Source of the DNA: Crotophaga sulcirostris | Lineage: Eukaryota; Chordata; Aves; Cuculiformes; Crotophagidae | Length of the DNA stretch: 64,000 nucleotides | Assembly (NCBI GenBank): GCA_013397455.1 | Contig: VYZB01000013.1 | Span: 4,971,923-5,035,922, forward strand | Direction: 5' to 3' | Shown: one piece after another, positions 47,366-61,014 of the stretch | Layout: the number at the start of each line of letters is the position of its first letter | How positions within the stretch are numbered: position 1 is the first letter of the stretch | Translations under genes and position numbers: made by a program | Notes under the pieces: generated by a model | Database searches by the model: none | What the model was told of the DNA's origin: nothing | Seen by the model: the letters and a program-made list of their open reading frames with translations, nothing else

Positions 47366-50300
47366 AAATCAGGTAAAATAGAATGAGTTCATGCTCTAGC
47401 AGAAAACTACCAGTTTTTTCCTCCCACATTCTTTATAATTATTTTACTCCAAGCGTTACTTTATATTGCTTAAGTTTTGTGTTTTTAAACAATGGTTGTA
47501 TATTTTGTCTTACTTTTTATCCATTGGATTGGACTGACATACTTCTAACAGTGAGGGTTTTTTTCAGTTTTTGAAAGATCCTTGCTGTGCTGAACAGCTA
47601 TTTAGGTAACAAAATCATTAGAAATTTGACAAGTATCTGCTTTATGTAGTGTCCAGATCCCTGGCTTTAAGTAATTGTAGAGTATTCGATTTTGATGAAA
47701 GCTTTAAAAGACCGCATTCAACTCCGTATTTCATGGGATATACCAATGATATTATTTAATGTGTGTGGTAGAACAACAATGATATTTTGTGGTGCATGAA
47801 ATAGTGACTGAGCTACCTCATATACCAGAGCGGGCCAAACAAGTCATCAGTGTTGCTTAGATGCTAATTTACTATAAGGGAAAACAAACTATATTAGCCC
47901 ACATGGAACAACAACTAATAAAGACACAGTAGCTCTTATGTCTGAGAATATTACAATTTCCTTAGTTTCAGTATCTCTACTCTCTGATGTTTCTTTACTG
48001 TATACTCTATGCTGCCAAAGCTACAGCTTAAAAGGCAGTGAAATAATTTTATGACCAATATATTGGTGAGGAAATATAATGTTAAAGTTGGGTCACAAAA
48101 AATAGTGCTCTATGTTAAATGATTAAAAAGTTAGATGTGTATATCTTGTATTTTTATAGCAATACAATACCATAAATGGAATATAAATGTATAGATGGAA
48201 ATAGATTCCTAGTCTTTTAGAACCACTTAGATATTGATGGAACTATAATTGGTTTTGGGAAAATGTGATTGTTTAATATAAATAATTAATAACACACTAT
48301 TGCTATAAAAAGAAAGAGAATTTTTTAACATTATCTTTTTTTTAAAAAAAAAAAAAGGATAACCCATATATGTTATAAATGCAAAGATGTGAATTAAAAA
48401 GCACCTAAGGAAACATTTAGTCATCCTTTTGTAAGGACTTAGGTATTTAGGCAGCCATATTTTTACCATGTAGATGAGTCAATTTTTTAAAAAGATACGG
48501 ATTTGACAAACCTTATCAGAGTTCTGCTGGAAACTTAAAGGGAATTCAACAAGTTCTGCACAGAGAAACGAGGCTTTGCTCATTGTGATTAAAAAAACAT
48601 CTACCATTGGCTTTCTAGCAACAGGCTTTGTTCAAATAACAGTTGGAGAAAATTTTTAAAAAAGCTTTTTAAGAAACATCTCTCATTCATCACTGTTTAA
48701 ATCAATTTGTAGATGTTATTATCATGGGAACTACTCATTGCATACTTTTTCTTAAAATTGGCATCAATGACAAGCATTGAAGAATATATTTAAAACATAA
48801 TCACTGAAGATACACTTCTGCTATTTTGAGCATTTTATATCAAATACAGTAAAACATTTTACCTCTAAAAAGGACTGCAAATAATGCATGTGTCTTTCAG
48901 CTCTCTATTTTTGGAAATATTGACTGTGAATCTTCAATGAATCGTGCAATGTTTAACAATGAACTCTTTTTTAGAATGAAAAAAGTGTGCTGCAAACTCC
49001 ATAAATAAATCAAGCTCATGAAAATTGGAATGAACAATGACATAGCTGCCCCACAATCCTGAACAGAGTTATTAACTCCCAAACACTTAACATCAGTAGT
49101 ATTCCAGAAAAAAGAAATTAAACAAAAACAGAAGTCAAAGCCCCTCAAGAGATTCTGTAAGCTGTTCCTTAGTCAAAAGGAACTCAAAGGATTCACTAAC
49201 AGGATATTGTCCCTGCAGTTTACTTTCCAACTCTTTTCTGCTCATGCATACTGCTCATAATCTGAAGTTGTTGCATTCCATTATGTTGAAAAGTTGGGAT
49301 AAAAAAGCCAAAAACTTCCCTAATTTCATTTAATCCTTTGTTTTTGTAGCAACACTGCTAGGATTTTTAGATTATGCTCTGAAATTTAAGTATCCATTTC
49401 CTCCTCAATCCCATTTTTGATGTTTTTATGGATATGGTACACAGTGTTTTTTTCTGTCTGCTTATAAGATAATACTTTTTAGGCAGTTTGTGAGAAGAAG
49501 ATAATCTATCTTGATTGCTGAAATAATATTCTAATCCACCAAATTCTTACCTTCATCTGCATATTCACATAAAGTTAATTTTCTAGCTAGTACACAAATA
49601 TCAACTGCAGGTGAATTAAAAAAAAATTGTGTTTACGTTTCAGTGTCAAACGTGTTGAACAGATCAATTGGCAATTTCTAATCTTTCTTTTCAACATATA
49701 AAGTAATAATTCCTCTTAAATCCATGGGAAGAGAGGAATTACCTTGGACACTGGAAATTCTCAAGGTTAAATGGATTCTAGTAGGAAATGAAACAGTTGA
49801 TAGTGAAGAATGATGTAATGTTGATAAATCAAAATGAATTCAGTTAGAATATTCTGAAAGACTTCACTGAGTATAGAAGTGACTTGTCATAATCAAGGCT
49901 AATATATAACTGATTAATTTCTTAATTGTGGAAGTTTTTGTAAGGGCAAGGCTATTAGTTCTGCAGCTAGGAATGCCAAGTGGGTACTTCTGAGTATTCG
50001 TTTAGGAAGATAAATCTTTTTTTTTCTCTTAAGTATTCCTTTGTGGATTCTGTAAAGGATACTGCATGCCATTAAATAGTAAGAGTCGTTTAAGTAATAT
50101 AATTCTTATTTGTATTCTATTCAAGGTTAATATTGAAAGACTCAGGAGAGACTTACTATTCATTTCAGAAAGTACAAGATTTTATTCTTGGATTTTGGGT
50201 ATTTCATGAGAATTAGAGCTTATGAAGTTCTTTCAGTGTAAAGAAAGAATTAAATGAACAAAATTTTTGTTTGATCCAGAGCTCTAGAATAAAGCAGAAT

Positions 50301-53300
50301 ACTGGAAAAATTTCTAAATTGCATTCCATAATGACAATTCTAGTGTAATGTTAAGAGAAAGAATAAGAAACTATTGAAGTTGTATCAAGAGTTTAAAGAA
50401 ACTGTAAAAGAGATTGCATAAAAGACAAATAAAAAAGCAAGACACAATTTAGCACTGTTTCAACATCTATGACACTTGCACTAGAAGATAATTCACACTT
50501 TGATCAGAAATCAAAAATTATTTTAAGGCATAGCTACACTTAGCGTTGTTATTTAAATTATTTAAGCACCTGGATCTGAAAGTGCTGCTAATGAACACAT
50601 ATGTATGTAGCTAGATTCTCAATACATACCCAAACAACTGTATTAGATGCAGGAAAAAAGACTCATGATAATGTGATTCCTGATTAGCAAGGTGCCAAAA
50701 CCAGTCTACTGAAAAAAATGGAGTAAGGAGGCCCACCGTTATGCTTGTTAGATGTACACCACTGAGCAGTGAAGGCAATATATTACTTTTCTGGTGAAGT
50801 ACTGGGAGATGGAGTGGTTAACTAATGACCACTTAGGCATGAGAATGGGAGACATAAAGGCAATTAATGTAAAAATATTCATACTAGGTTATCTAAGTTA
50901 TTGCAATGTCACTTTTCCATTTTGATTTTATAGTCATACCTGTTGTCCTACTGGTCATGGTTATTTTACGTAAATTTTGTTCCAGATTTGAAGGATTTTT
51001 TTCTTGTAAGTGATTATTTGAAAATAGTAACTCAAATTCTCTTCTACCTGGTGTTTCCAACTGGAAGGTGTGAACTGTTTTTAAAAAAGCCTTTTACAAT
51101 TACTAATAACCACTGATTTTATAATTTATTTTCATTTCTGTCTTATTATATGTAAATATTCCCTCAGCCTATCTTGCAAACTGTGTGACAGCCAAAGAAA
51201 TGCTGAACTGAAAATACATAAATGTAAATAATTAATGCTTTGTGTCCCCACAGATTGGGTTGTCATTTTAGAAAATGTTGGAATAGGCTCACGTTTGCAG
51301 ATTTTGGCTGCTTGAAGAAGCTTAACAGGAAGAGCAAGGGAAAGAGCCAGAGAAAAGATGGAGACCAGTTTAGAAAGTGCTCCTAGAAATGTTTCTACCA
51401 GTTATAACTCTCCATCAGGGTCTCACAGGAACAACTGAACACTTTATGAACAAATTATAGCAGTGAGCTGGCAGAAATCTGTAGTGTTGGATTAGTTTCA
51501 TTAATACTGAAAGTGTCTTTATTAGCCCCAAAGTGGATCACATTCAATGTCAAATGAGTGCCATTAGAGTCTCACTTTTTGTAGCAGACTCGAGAATATT
51601 TATCTTATTTTCTGATGGTGGGTGCTCTAATATAGAAGTTCTCTTTATATGGATGTTATTTAAGTGATATCTGATGAGCATAAAACTTAGTGTTACATGT
51701 ACATTTTATGAATTGACTTACTGTACTGTAGGTCTTATTGTGAGCATTTATTGTTATCCTGTTTAGTTCAGAGAAGTAATTATTCCTGATATTATCTATA
51801 TGTATAGTAAAAGGACAAATAATATATGCAAGACTTCAAAGAAATCAAAACTTCCGTTTTGTACTTGCCAGGGCTCTGAGAGCATCACCAACTTCGGATT
51901 TGAAATTCCATCCTTCGGAGGGACCAGATTATTATGACCAGATTATTTAGAACTCCCAAAATTTAACTGATCCAGCATGATTCTGGTTACAAAATTCAAC
52001 CTTAACTTTTGAGAGAACCCAAAAACCAGGAAGTGACATCATTTTGAATGCTTCAAAACTGTGTTCTATGGATTCTGATTGGAGTCTTTCGTTTACCAGG
52101 GCTACTCATACAAAGGATGGAAAAGCAATGATAAGAACTATAGTATTAACCTTCTGAGTTACTTCTGAAAATACTATTTTGACTGTTTTACTTAGCTATT
52201 GTTACACTAATCTTGACTCCTTGTTCATATTAGTACTGGTTGAGTTAGTTTTTGATCTGTCTACAATTACCTGTGCCATCTCTTCTTTTCCTTCCATTCT
52301 CTCTCCCTCTATCCATTAATTACTCTTCCTTCTCTCTCTCAGCCTTACCTGGGTGTAGGAGCAGGCCCTGACTGCATCCAAATACATACTTGGAAATTTT
52401 TACCTTAGTTGCCAGTTATTTCAGTAACATCCAACTTCCCTATACACCACTTGCAAAGAATCACTCCTTGATATCCTTCCAGTTGCTTTAATTTTTACTC
52501 AAAATTAACAGAGAGTGAGTGAGATATAAGGTATTGCCTGTATCAATGACAAGGAATTACTTTCCTTTCAGAAAATATAGATGATCCTGAGATATACCTC
52601 TTCTTGATCCCAAATTTTCTCTGTTGTGCCTCTCAATAAATTCACACCAAACACTGTAAGTCAGTGTAGGGGCTGCATGACCGCTATCCATTGCCCGCTG
52701 TGTGCGCAGAGTGTGGGTGTGAGTATTCTGTAGGGAAGCATGAATAGGCACAGGATAGCTGGAGCATAGTTTCAACAGCTGACTGACTCCAAACAGACTT
52801 GGAGGCCTCAACAGGGCAAAAATATGGTGGGACCAACTTTAGTAGGCATTTGTGCTCTACTATGGCAAATAGTATAGGGAGTAACAAGTATAGTCACCCT
52901 AACTTTCATCAGTCATTGAATAAAGTGATTTTCAGCATGAACACAGCCATCAACTGACAGCAACTGTAACTTACAACTGCTTCTTTGAAATTAATTTTTG
53001 CTAAGCTTATGTTTAAACAGAAATACATTTACCTGTTACAAATCTTACAAAACAGAAATGACAAAGAAATAAAAGACTTTTCACCGGTTTCCAGATGACT
53101 CTTGACTTCATTCTGTCTCAAAGGAAATTGGAACACATTTTTCGGCAATACTTAGTTGCTCTGAATGTACTGGTACAAAAACAACTTCTGTGAGATGCCT
53201 TTCCTTTGAAAGACAGCTAATGGATCTTCTACATTAAGTAGTACATCTTCTTTTTTTTAGAATGTGTTTTTCATTCCATACTAAATTTTGTGATATTCTA

Positions 53301-56300
53301 GTTTAGTCTTTACCTGGTTTTGAAGATGTAAATAATAAAAACTAGAATTACAGTAAAAAAAAAAATCACTGAATGGGAGTGTTTATGCAATATGGTTATG
53401 ATATTATATTATTTTCCCCTTTTCATTTCCTTTTCCTTTATTTCAGTGCTGACAATACCATTGCATGTCTAATGGGGTTTATTTGTAGCTAGATGAAGCA
53501 CTATCAGATGATCCTGCTGCAATTATATAGAACTTACTCACTAAGCATCTGACAATTTCTATTCTTTTTTTTCACATTAGCCTATTGCTCAGCTTTTTAA
53601 GGACTGAGATACATTGGGTGACATTACGTAGTTAGTGTCACAAAAGAAAATAGAGAAATGCATTAGAATCTGTGCCTGCGAAGGTTATGTTAGCAATGTG
53701 TTAGAACAAGTTAACAGTTGTGATGGGAAAACACAACGTATTGACAAATAATCAGTGTTCTTTTTATATTTTAAATTTCCTTTGATTCCATGAATTTTAC
53801 TGTTTTATGACTTCTACTAAATATGCATAAGATTTTTGATTAGTTTATCACAATGTGGAACCAAACAACTGGGTATGACAGAATTTAATTTTGCTGCAGA
53901 AGAGCCATTCCCTTGATTCAGTGGCTGGGATCACCCAATCAAAGCCAGAGTAAAGGTTAGGAAATACATCACAGTCAGTGTGGCAGGAGGCTTTTGATAA
54001 AACCACAAATAACCTTATCCTTCAAATGATTTGAAAATGGGAGGGAGGGAAGGAAAAGAAATTGAAACAGAGAGCTTGTTCAGAGCATGAAAGCTACTTT
54101 CAAGAAACCTTTTTTCACTTTTCTGCACCAATGCCTTTCAGTTATCATTTTTTTTTCTGCTTAATGAATATGGAGGTTTTGGAGGAAAAGAGAAACAAAT
54201 AAAAAGACTTTCGAAGATGAAAATTCCTTGATGTTTTGAGTTTAAAAGAACTAGACTCTAAACCACAGCCTTCCTGTACATATACAAATAGTGATGTGTA
54301 TGAATTGATTTTGATGACAGTAACAGTGAGCTAAACCAGACAACTACAATGACAAAAAATATGTTCCTTTGTTAAAAATACTACTAATAGTAATACAGGT
54401 GTTAAATACCACATTTTCAATCTCACTGAGAAAGCTAAGAAATTTTCACACATTAGATATATGGCCTTGCATAAGACAAAACTCAAGTTATGGGACATAG
54501 CAACAGACACAGCCGTGTTCTACTGGTGAAGGGAATGTAAGAATAACACTATAGATTTAGGTAGATATTACTGGTAATCAGTTGAGTGATACAAGATCAT
54601 TCGGACTGAAAAGTTGAAGATTGGATTTCGTGCAAGCCATGCTGCTCCTTTATATGTTGTTGACTGCAGATTTTTAATCACATTAGCTAAGTGACTAACT
54701 CCCAGTTAAATGACACATTAATTGCTTCAAATATGTGTTTTAAAAAGTATATTCTGCAAAATATATTTTTTTCATGGCATAGATTGGTAACCTTTCTTTA
54801 AGAATCAGGGGTCTTAGAGGGGAGATTATAAAGAAGACATTTAGTTGCAATTTTTTGGTCATTTTAATTTACTTCTCAACATGAAATTCAGCCTTAACAG
54901 TGCAGTAACATAGATCTTTGCCTTAAATTATATCAAAATTTAGAAATCTCATCAGATGGTCATAAAAGGCAAATACTGTTGCATACGACTTATTTCCCAA
55001 AGTAGTAATACTGCTTGTTTCCCTCTCAGTCACAAAAATAACATTACAGAGGACATAATGAATAATGCAAGAAGTCTGATTTAACACCAGGATTATTTCT
55101 AGCATTCAGTATCTCTGAATAGCATATTAATAGCATATACCAGGTTTTATGATTGAATGATAGGGATAATGAACTGGCATTGAACATTTGTGATTCCTGG
55201 CCAAAAATGCGATCTGTTAGCTAAACCTAATAGATTTTATTTCTAAGATTAAACAATTCAGTGAGTTGGATTGCAGGCTAGAACATTCGCTTTTACTTTA
55301 TTTTCAATTGCTAGATGAATTTACATGAGAATCATCACTGGTTATCATGATGGCCACAAGGAAGTAAAACATTCCTTATTTAACAACCACTATGCACCAT
55401 GTAAATGTAAAATAAATGTATGTCATAAAAATGACATGCAACATTCAGAAACACGTGACCAATAATAGAGCAGAAATAAAGCAATATTTTGGTCTTTGCC
55501 TTCCCCAGAACATAATTTTTAGGTTCTGGTTTTACAGGTAGGACTCCAGCTTTTCAGAGCTAGTTCAAATTTCTCAACAGTATAAATAACAGAAGAGATT
55601 ACAGGAAGAGGACCCCTGGAAAATAAGATTTGCTGTTGCTACATAAAGCCCTTTCTTGGCAGCAGCCAGTCTGGCTTTTCCTTCTGTATGGCAGGAGAAG
55701 AAACCATGTCTATTCTGCTGATCAATGCAACCTGGTCCCATGAGTAACTCCTTCTGCTGTCCACTTCTGAAGGTAGCTTGAGGAGAAGGTCAACATTCCT
55801 TAAATCCATTAGTTGTGCCACGTGCATTTCTTTTAAAAATCATCTGTCAGCCATATGTACTCAACAAAGCTGAAATGTAAACCTAGTTGGTAAAGACAGA
55901 GATCACCTCTGCTTTGATTACTTTTTTACAAGAACACTTTAGTCATGAAACTGGTTCACAAATACAGAGCTAAATATTTTTTAAATGTTGTAAAAGTTCC
56001 TACTAAACTTTACAGCTATTACAAACATAAACAAACCAATACAGGTCATGAGATACAAATAGCTACTGCTAATTAGTAAGCTCTTCTTGTACTTAATTTT
56101 GTATCCAAGTAAGGAGCAAACAACTCACCAGGAATCTTGGTATTTGGGACCCCCATTATTATTAGCATTAATTAATATCAGAGATTATATCTGCATTGTC
56201 TTAGGGTGAATTGCTGTCTGTAGTCATTTTTGTCTGTTAAAGAAACAAAGATTACAGTACTGTCAAACAGACTTACCTTTGAAGAATGAAGAAAGCCAGA

Positions 56301-58639
56301 AAGAAAATGTAAAAACACTCAGACTTTATATACAGTTTATTTTTTTTACTTCCTTCAGCTAATAGAAAGCTGTTTATATGCTCAATTGTCCATCAAGTGC
56401 AGTCTCTTTAAACCAAGATGAACACCATTCATTTAGTTATCCTGACCATTACTGTAACAAACATTAGAAATAATATGATTATATCTCAATGCTGAGATTG
56501 AACTTACATGTTCACACTGTACCCTCAAGAAAGAAATAATAAGTTAACAGGAAATAATTATTTAATGTTATAATTCATACAGGGACACGGTGGTTAACAC
56601 TTAACTATGTGAAGATGATGAGTCTTCACCATGTGTCATATCATATCTATAAATTAATTATTACTTGTTATGCTTCTGTACTCCTCCATCAAGCTGAGCT
56701 TAACTTAGGGGATATGCATGACTATTTCCCATTAAAGCAGTAATTCATGAAGTAGATCTGAGGAATTCAGTAGTGTAGCTAATTCATTTATTCTGGTCTT
56801 TAAATAAATATAGGTCATATCTTACACCTCTCATGTCTCTCATTGATCTCACCCTCAGACAGTGTGCTCCCAGGAAGCAACTCTGCACTCTGAATTGAAT
56901 TTACTAAAAAGCATGAAGTGAAATGCTCATCATTACTGCTGCTTGCTCTAGTCCCCTGAAAAGGAATAAAGAGTAATAGATAATATTTTTAGAGGCATTA
57001 TTTGCATTCCATGCTAAGCAATACATCTTATAAGAAGCATATACAACTGGGCCAAGTGTGATGTAATATTTATAATCACTATAAAGGAGTCTGTTCTTTG
57101 ACATGAAGGCAAGCTGCCTTCTTTCTCACTTTTACTACCCACAGATTCTTGAAAGGTTACATCTTGGTAAAACTGTGAATCCAGACTAAGTGAAAATAAA
57201 ATTGTCCACGTGTCCATTGGCCAATATCTAAAACAATTTTATAATTTTGTATTATTGTAGTAGTTCTCTAAAAAATAAATTAATCACGTTTTAGAGATGA
57301 GGTATAACTACCTCTGAAAGAGTCTTCTATCCTTAATCCCCAAACTCCAAAATATTTAAATGGTGAAAAAAAGAAATAGACAACAGAAAACTAGCCTGAA
57401 GCTGAATTTAGCACTTTTTACCATCTCTGTGAAATATTTTGTTACACCATTTTCCTCTAAACCTGGTTTCTGTTCCATCATAAGTAGAGAAATAACTGTA
57501 TTAAGTCATAAAACACTACTCTAGCTAAGCAGAACTATAAATTAAAATACTCCATGTTTTCTGCCAGCTAGGTAAGGAAATCATGACTCTAAACAAAAAA
57601 TGTCTTTGCTTTTCATGTTTGCTCATCTGCTGTTTTTATTTTACTTTTTGCAGTTTATCATGTTCCGCCATGGTTATTGTAAATATCAGAAATTTTTCTT
57701 CTGAGAAGTACTGGGATATCAGGAGGCATTATGTGCTTAAGTGTATTTTTAGTTATGGGGAAAAGCCAATGAAAAACAACAGACAAAAAACCCCCCGTAT
57801 ATCTCATCTCGAAGATATACCGCTGTGGACAGTTTCTTAAGGCTGAAAGCACAAAGCAGTAGAAACCTTTATTCTTTGATCTGTAGTTGAGATACCATTT
57901 TCTGTCTGTTCTTTTGGGAAGTGACAGAAATTGTGATTCTGCTCTGCCAGTCCATAGACTTTCCAGTGAGCATTCACACTGCAAGATAAATTTCCTTTGC
58001 CTTTGAGAGACTACATCTCCGTTCTTCAAAATGTGAATAGGTATCTCCTACTGAAAGGACAAATGTAAGTGCAGTACCCTAAAATGAATACCTGTAAAGT
58101 CCAGTTTAAAGCTTACAGTTCAGTCAGCACACACACATTTAAAATATTCAGAAGTCAACTTTAATTTCTGTGGTTTTCTCAAGTACTGCAAGACCACTGT
58201 TTTCTCATATGAGGTTACATTTTTTCCTCTTTCTGAGTCAAAGCTCTGTTTGCTTTCTTCAGTTGCTAATTGATGCTGATATTTCTTTTCCAACTGCAAT
58301 TGTTTTGTGCACTTTTACACAAGTCCATCTCACTTTTTTTTCTAGTTGGGGAAAAAAAATCCATCCACTTTGTTCTCCTCCTTGAACAGAAGAATCCAAA
58401 AGGATTGAAAATAGCAAGTTTTTGCTAAAAGATATTTTCAATTTGCAGTGAAAATACTTCACAAAAGCAGACATAGACTTCAGTGTGTTACTTCTACTAG
58501 CATACAAAGTCCAACACAAGAACCTGAGACTAATCCTATAGCACGGGAACCAAGAGTGGAAGGGGAAAGACAAAGAGAAAGTTATAGAACATGTTCTAAC
58601 CTGTCACAGTGAGACAAGGATCAACTCAATTGCTTTGCT
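47366..58639. other. 11-kb tract with almost no recognisable repeats
   Basis: Apart from short homopolymers and simple runs (for example T8A13 at 48336-48356), I recognise no CR1, LTR or gene here, which stands out against the repeat density between 13 and 46 kb. A CpG-containing patch at 52.56-52.89 kb is unclassified. The tract could be unique intronic or regulatory DNA, or hold repeats too old to recognise by eye. Confidence 0.5.
48336..48356. repeat. T8A13 homopolymer junction
   Basis: A T-run followed directly by an A-run. Confidence 0.85.
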
Positions 58640-59065
58640 TAGTGCGAGTGGATGGGTGTTCAAATATAGATATTTTCTTGTCCTTGTTCAGAAAATGTCA
58701 CTGTGGGAGTATGAACAGTGAATTACCTTCAAGTTTCCTGTGAAACTGAAGAAATACAAACCAGAAACATTTCAAATATTGACTGAGGCTTATGACGAAG
58801 AATGAATGCTTGCATTTTTTAATCACTGTTCAAAAGATTCCATTTTTTTGTCAGTAGAAGATATGAAAGCAAAAATGATGGAGATCCTCAATAGCCTTTC
58901 AGAAAATAGCCTGTGGAATTACTTTGACTGTTGGCAACATCGTATGCAGCTGTGAGCCAACCCAGAAGGGAACTATTTTGTAGGTAATCATAGCTGATTT
59001 TCTTAATCTGTTAAATAAAAATTGTTACAGGCACAAAATCTTTTTTTGTGTCAAATCTCATATAT
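58640..59065 (+). mobile_element. Degenerate, internally deleted mariner-like DNA transposon
   Basis: One reading frame from 58734 to 58983 has only two stops, both TGA (58803 and 58953). The first part reads VKLKKYKPETFQILTEAYDE, like the N-terminal region of mariner transposases (FCVKLGKS...ET...L..AYG-E). The second part reads VEDMKAKMMEILNSLSEN and then YFDCWQHRMQL, a stop, and NPEGNYFV, like the transposase C-terminal end (W..R...C....G.YF). The catalytic middle (the three acidic residues) is absent, so about two-thirds of the transposase is missing. This resembles the internally deleted forms common for mariners. The left end near 58643 (GTGGATGGGTGTTCAAATAT) and the right end near 59040-59064 (TTTTTTTGTGTCAAATCTCA) could be decayed terminal inverted repeats, but the match is weak. 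No TA duplication was established. Confidence 0.6.
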
Positions 59066-59319
59066 GTTAATTTTGAACTTCATATATTTCTGCACACTTG
59101 CTCTGGTTTGAGCTAAAGTAGAATGAGTTTTCTAACTTCTCAACTAAGTCTCATTTAAGGAACTTCATTTTCTGAAGGTTAACTGCAGGTATTTCAGACA
59201 GTGCTTCTCTTTAGAAGTGATAAAATGAGGCATTGCTGAGAAGAAAGGCTATTGCTTGTATTTATTCCTATAGAAATCAAGGCCATCCTTGATGTGATGG
59301 AATGCTGCAAGTGAAAGTC

Positions 59320-59389
59320 CATCAGTTGGACTTGATGATCTCAAAGGTCTTTTCCAACCAAGAAATTCTATGATTCAATGATTCAATAC
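59320..59389 (+). mobile_element. Short CR1 3' tail fragment
   Basis: CAGTTGGACTTGATGATCTC, AAAGGTCTTTTCCAACC and ATTCTATGATTCAATGATTC are the last 3' UTR bases and tail of a plus-strand CR1. Sequence from about 59285 may also belong to it but is too decayed to be sure. Confidence 0.88.
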
Positions 59390-59720
59390 AAGGGGTGAAG
59401 AAGGGTCACACCTGCAGGGAGGAATAGACAGGACAAAATACCCAAACCTTCATCCCATTTGTGTCATACTTGGTATAAAACCAGGGGATCACAAGGGTCA
59501 CTCTCTCTTCTTTGGTGGCCTGTGTTATACAGTGGTGGCCATTGTTATACAGTTTGTTTAGATTCCAAGTTTGTTTAAAATTTTCCCTTCTTTTCTGCCC
59601 GTTGACTTTTTCTTATGACACTCTCTTTTTCAGTTTTCTTCTTTAACTGAACGTTAAATAGTTATAGTTGCTGAAATTTTCATCTTAATGACTTTGGATG
59701 ATGCTTTCAGTCACAGCAAT
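59390..59720 (+). mobile_element. Probable ERV LTR fragment
   Basis: GGTATAAAACC (TATAAAA at 59474-59480) is followed by GGGGATCACAAGGGTCACTC and a T/C-rich stretch (TTTTCCCTTCTTTTCTGCCC, GACTTTTTCTTATGACACTC), in the order U3-R-U5 of avian LTRs I recall. It also contains a 20-bp tandem duplication. No clear AATAAA, terminal TG...CA or target duplication was found, and the right boundary is a guess. Confidence 0.42.
59513..59552. repeat. 20-bp tandem duplication, two copies
   Basis: TGGTGGCCTGTGTTATACAG at 59513-59532 is followed directly by TGGTGGCCATTGTTATACAG at 59533-59552; two of 20 bases differ. Confidence 0.95.
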
Positions 59721-61014
59721 GTTTTATCAAACTGCTCCTGAAAGTAGTTCTTGACAGAACTGAAAACTCCCCTTGAGCATATTGTATGGCATCTGCTAAG
59801 GTATTTCCCCTTCAGTGTGAGTTTGGTCTTACACTTGAAGCATGGGTCTGATGCTTGTTTTCCACTCACTGCATTACCAAGAGGTCTGATAACTAAGTTC
59901 TGGTGAGTTCTAGGTCCCCTGAGTTCTTCACAGGGTTGAACTAGTGACATCCAGCCAGCTCAAACTAGCAACCTGCATGGCACTTGCTGGTGTAGAAAGT
60001 GTTGGTGACATAGAAAATAATATGTGAGAGTTTGTGTTAGGGAATTATGCAGAGTTTTGAGTCCAACAGCTGCTTTGAACAGTGATTTTAATAGCAACCA
60101 ATAGTTTCTGGTCTTATAAAGTCATTAACAACGTATTTCTATGTATGATTGAGTTTTCTTTGTCAAAAACATAAGGAAGTTTCCTCATCCCATCATTTTG
60201 TCCTTTATAAGCCATATAGATTCTATGAAGTTTCATTTAGATGGCAATTTTTGTGTTTCCTTTTATGTAATACAACGGCATATGCATAGGTGTACAGAAT
60301 TAAAAATATAAAATTATATCCTTAACATTATTAAAAAATTATTTATATGTCGACTACACAGATACATAGACTCATACACACAACAAGACTCATAGACTAT
60401 ATTTGATTATTTTTAAGACTTCTTCACCTAGTTGTCAATGGAACAAAATATCTTCTTTCAGTCATGACTCTTCAGTAAGATCACTCAATATGACTGTGGC
60501 AACACGGATTTTTTCAAGTGTTGTGTACTTTATGGACTCAAGTAACTTCAGACAATTACTCCAACTGTCCATATCACCCCCCTCACATTTCGGCAGAATT
60601 TGGATTAACCAAAGAGGATAAATGATGTATGATCCTGATAAAGAAATGACACGGTTTGTGCATTAGATTTGAAAGGTTTGAGTGGCATTAAACTTGTGTC
60701 ATAGCATAATGATGCGCAGTAAAGGAATGATAGTGAAAGATGCAGATCATAAATCAAGCTGTTATGGAGGCATGTGGTCTACCTTCTTCACTGTTGGAGA
60801 TTTTGATGAAGTAAAACTTAGTTTTAGTGGAGAGCTGCAATAAACAGTGAATTTATTTATTTATTTATTTTTGTCTCAGTTAGTTGACCTGAAGAGTTAG
60901 AAGCAAAAGAATACTCTATTCAAAGTAAGTTTTTCAGAGAATCAAAAGAGTAACCTGGGTATTTCATCTTCTCCACTTTCCTGCCTATACATAGGATCAG
61001 GTGCTCCAATTCAT
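59721..61014. other. Unique AT-rich DNA
   Basis: No gene recognised; contains an ATTT microsatellite at 60851-60872. Confidence 0.55.
60851..60872. repeat. ATTT tetranucleotide microsatellite
   Basis: About five ATTT units. Confidence 0.85.

Noticed and set aside
51245..51440. Possible exon after a CCCCACAG acceptor-like site
   Set aside because: The acceptor-like motif is common by chance, and no long open frame or donor site supports it.
57658..58029. 123-codon minus-strand open frame
   Set aside because: No domain signature; overlaps another open frame on the opposite strand; no splice or promoter context.
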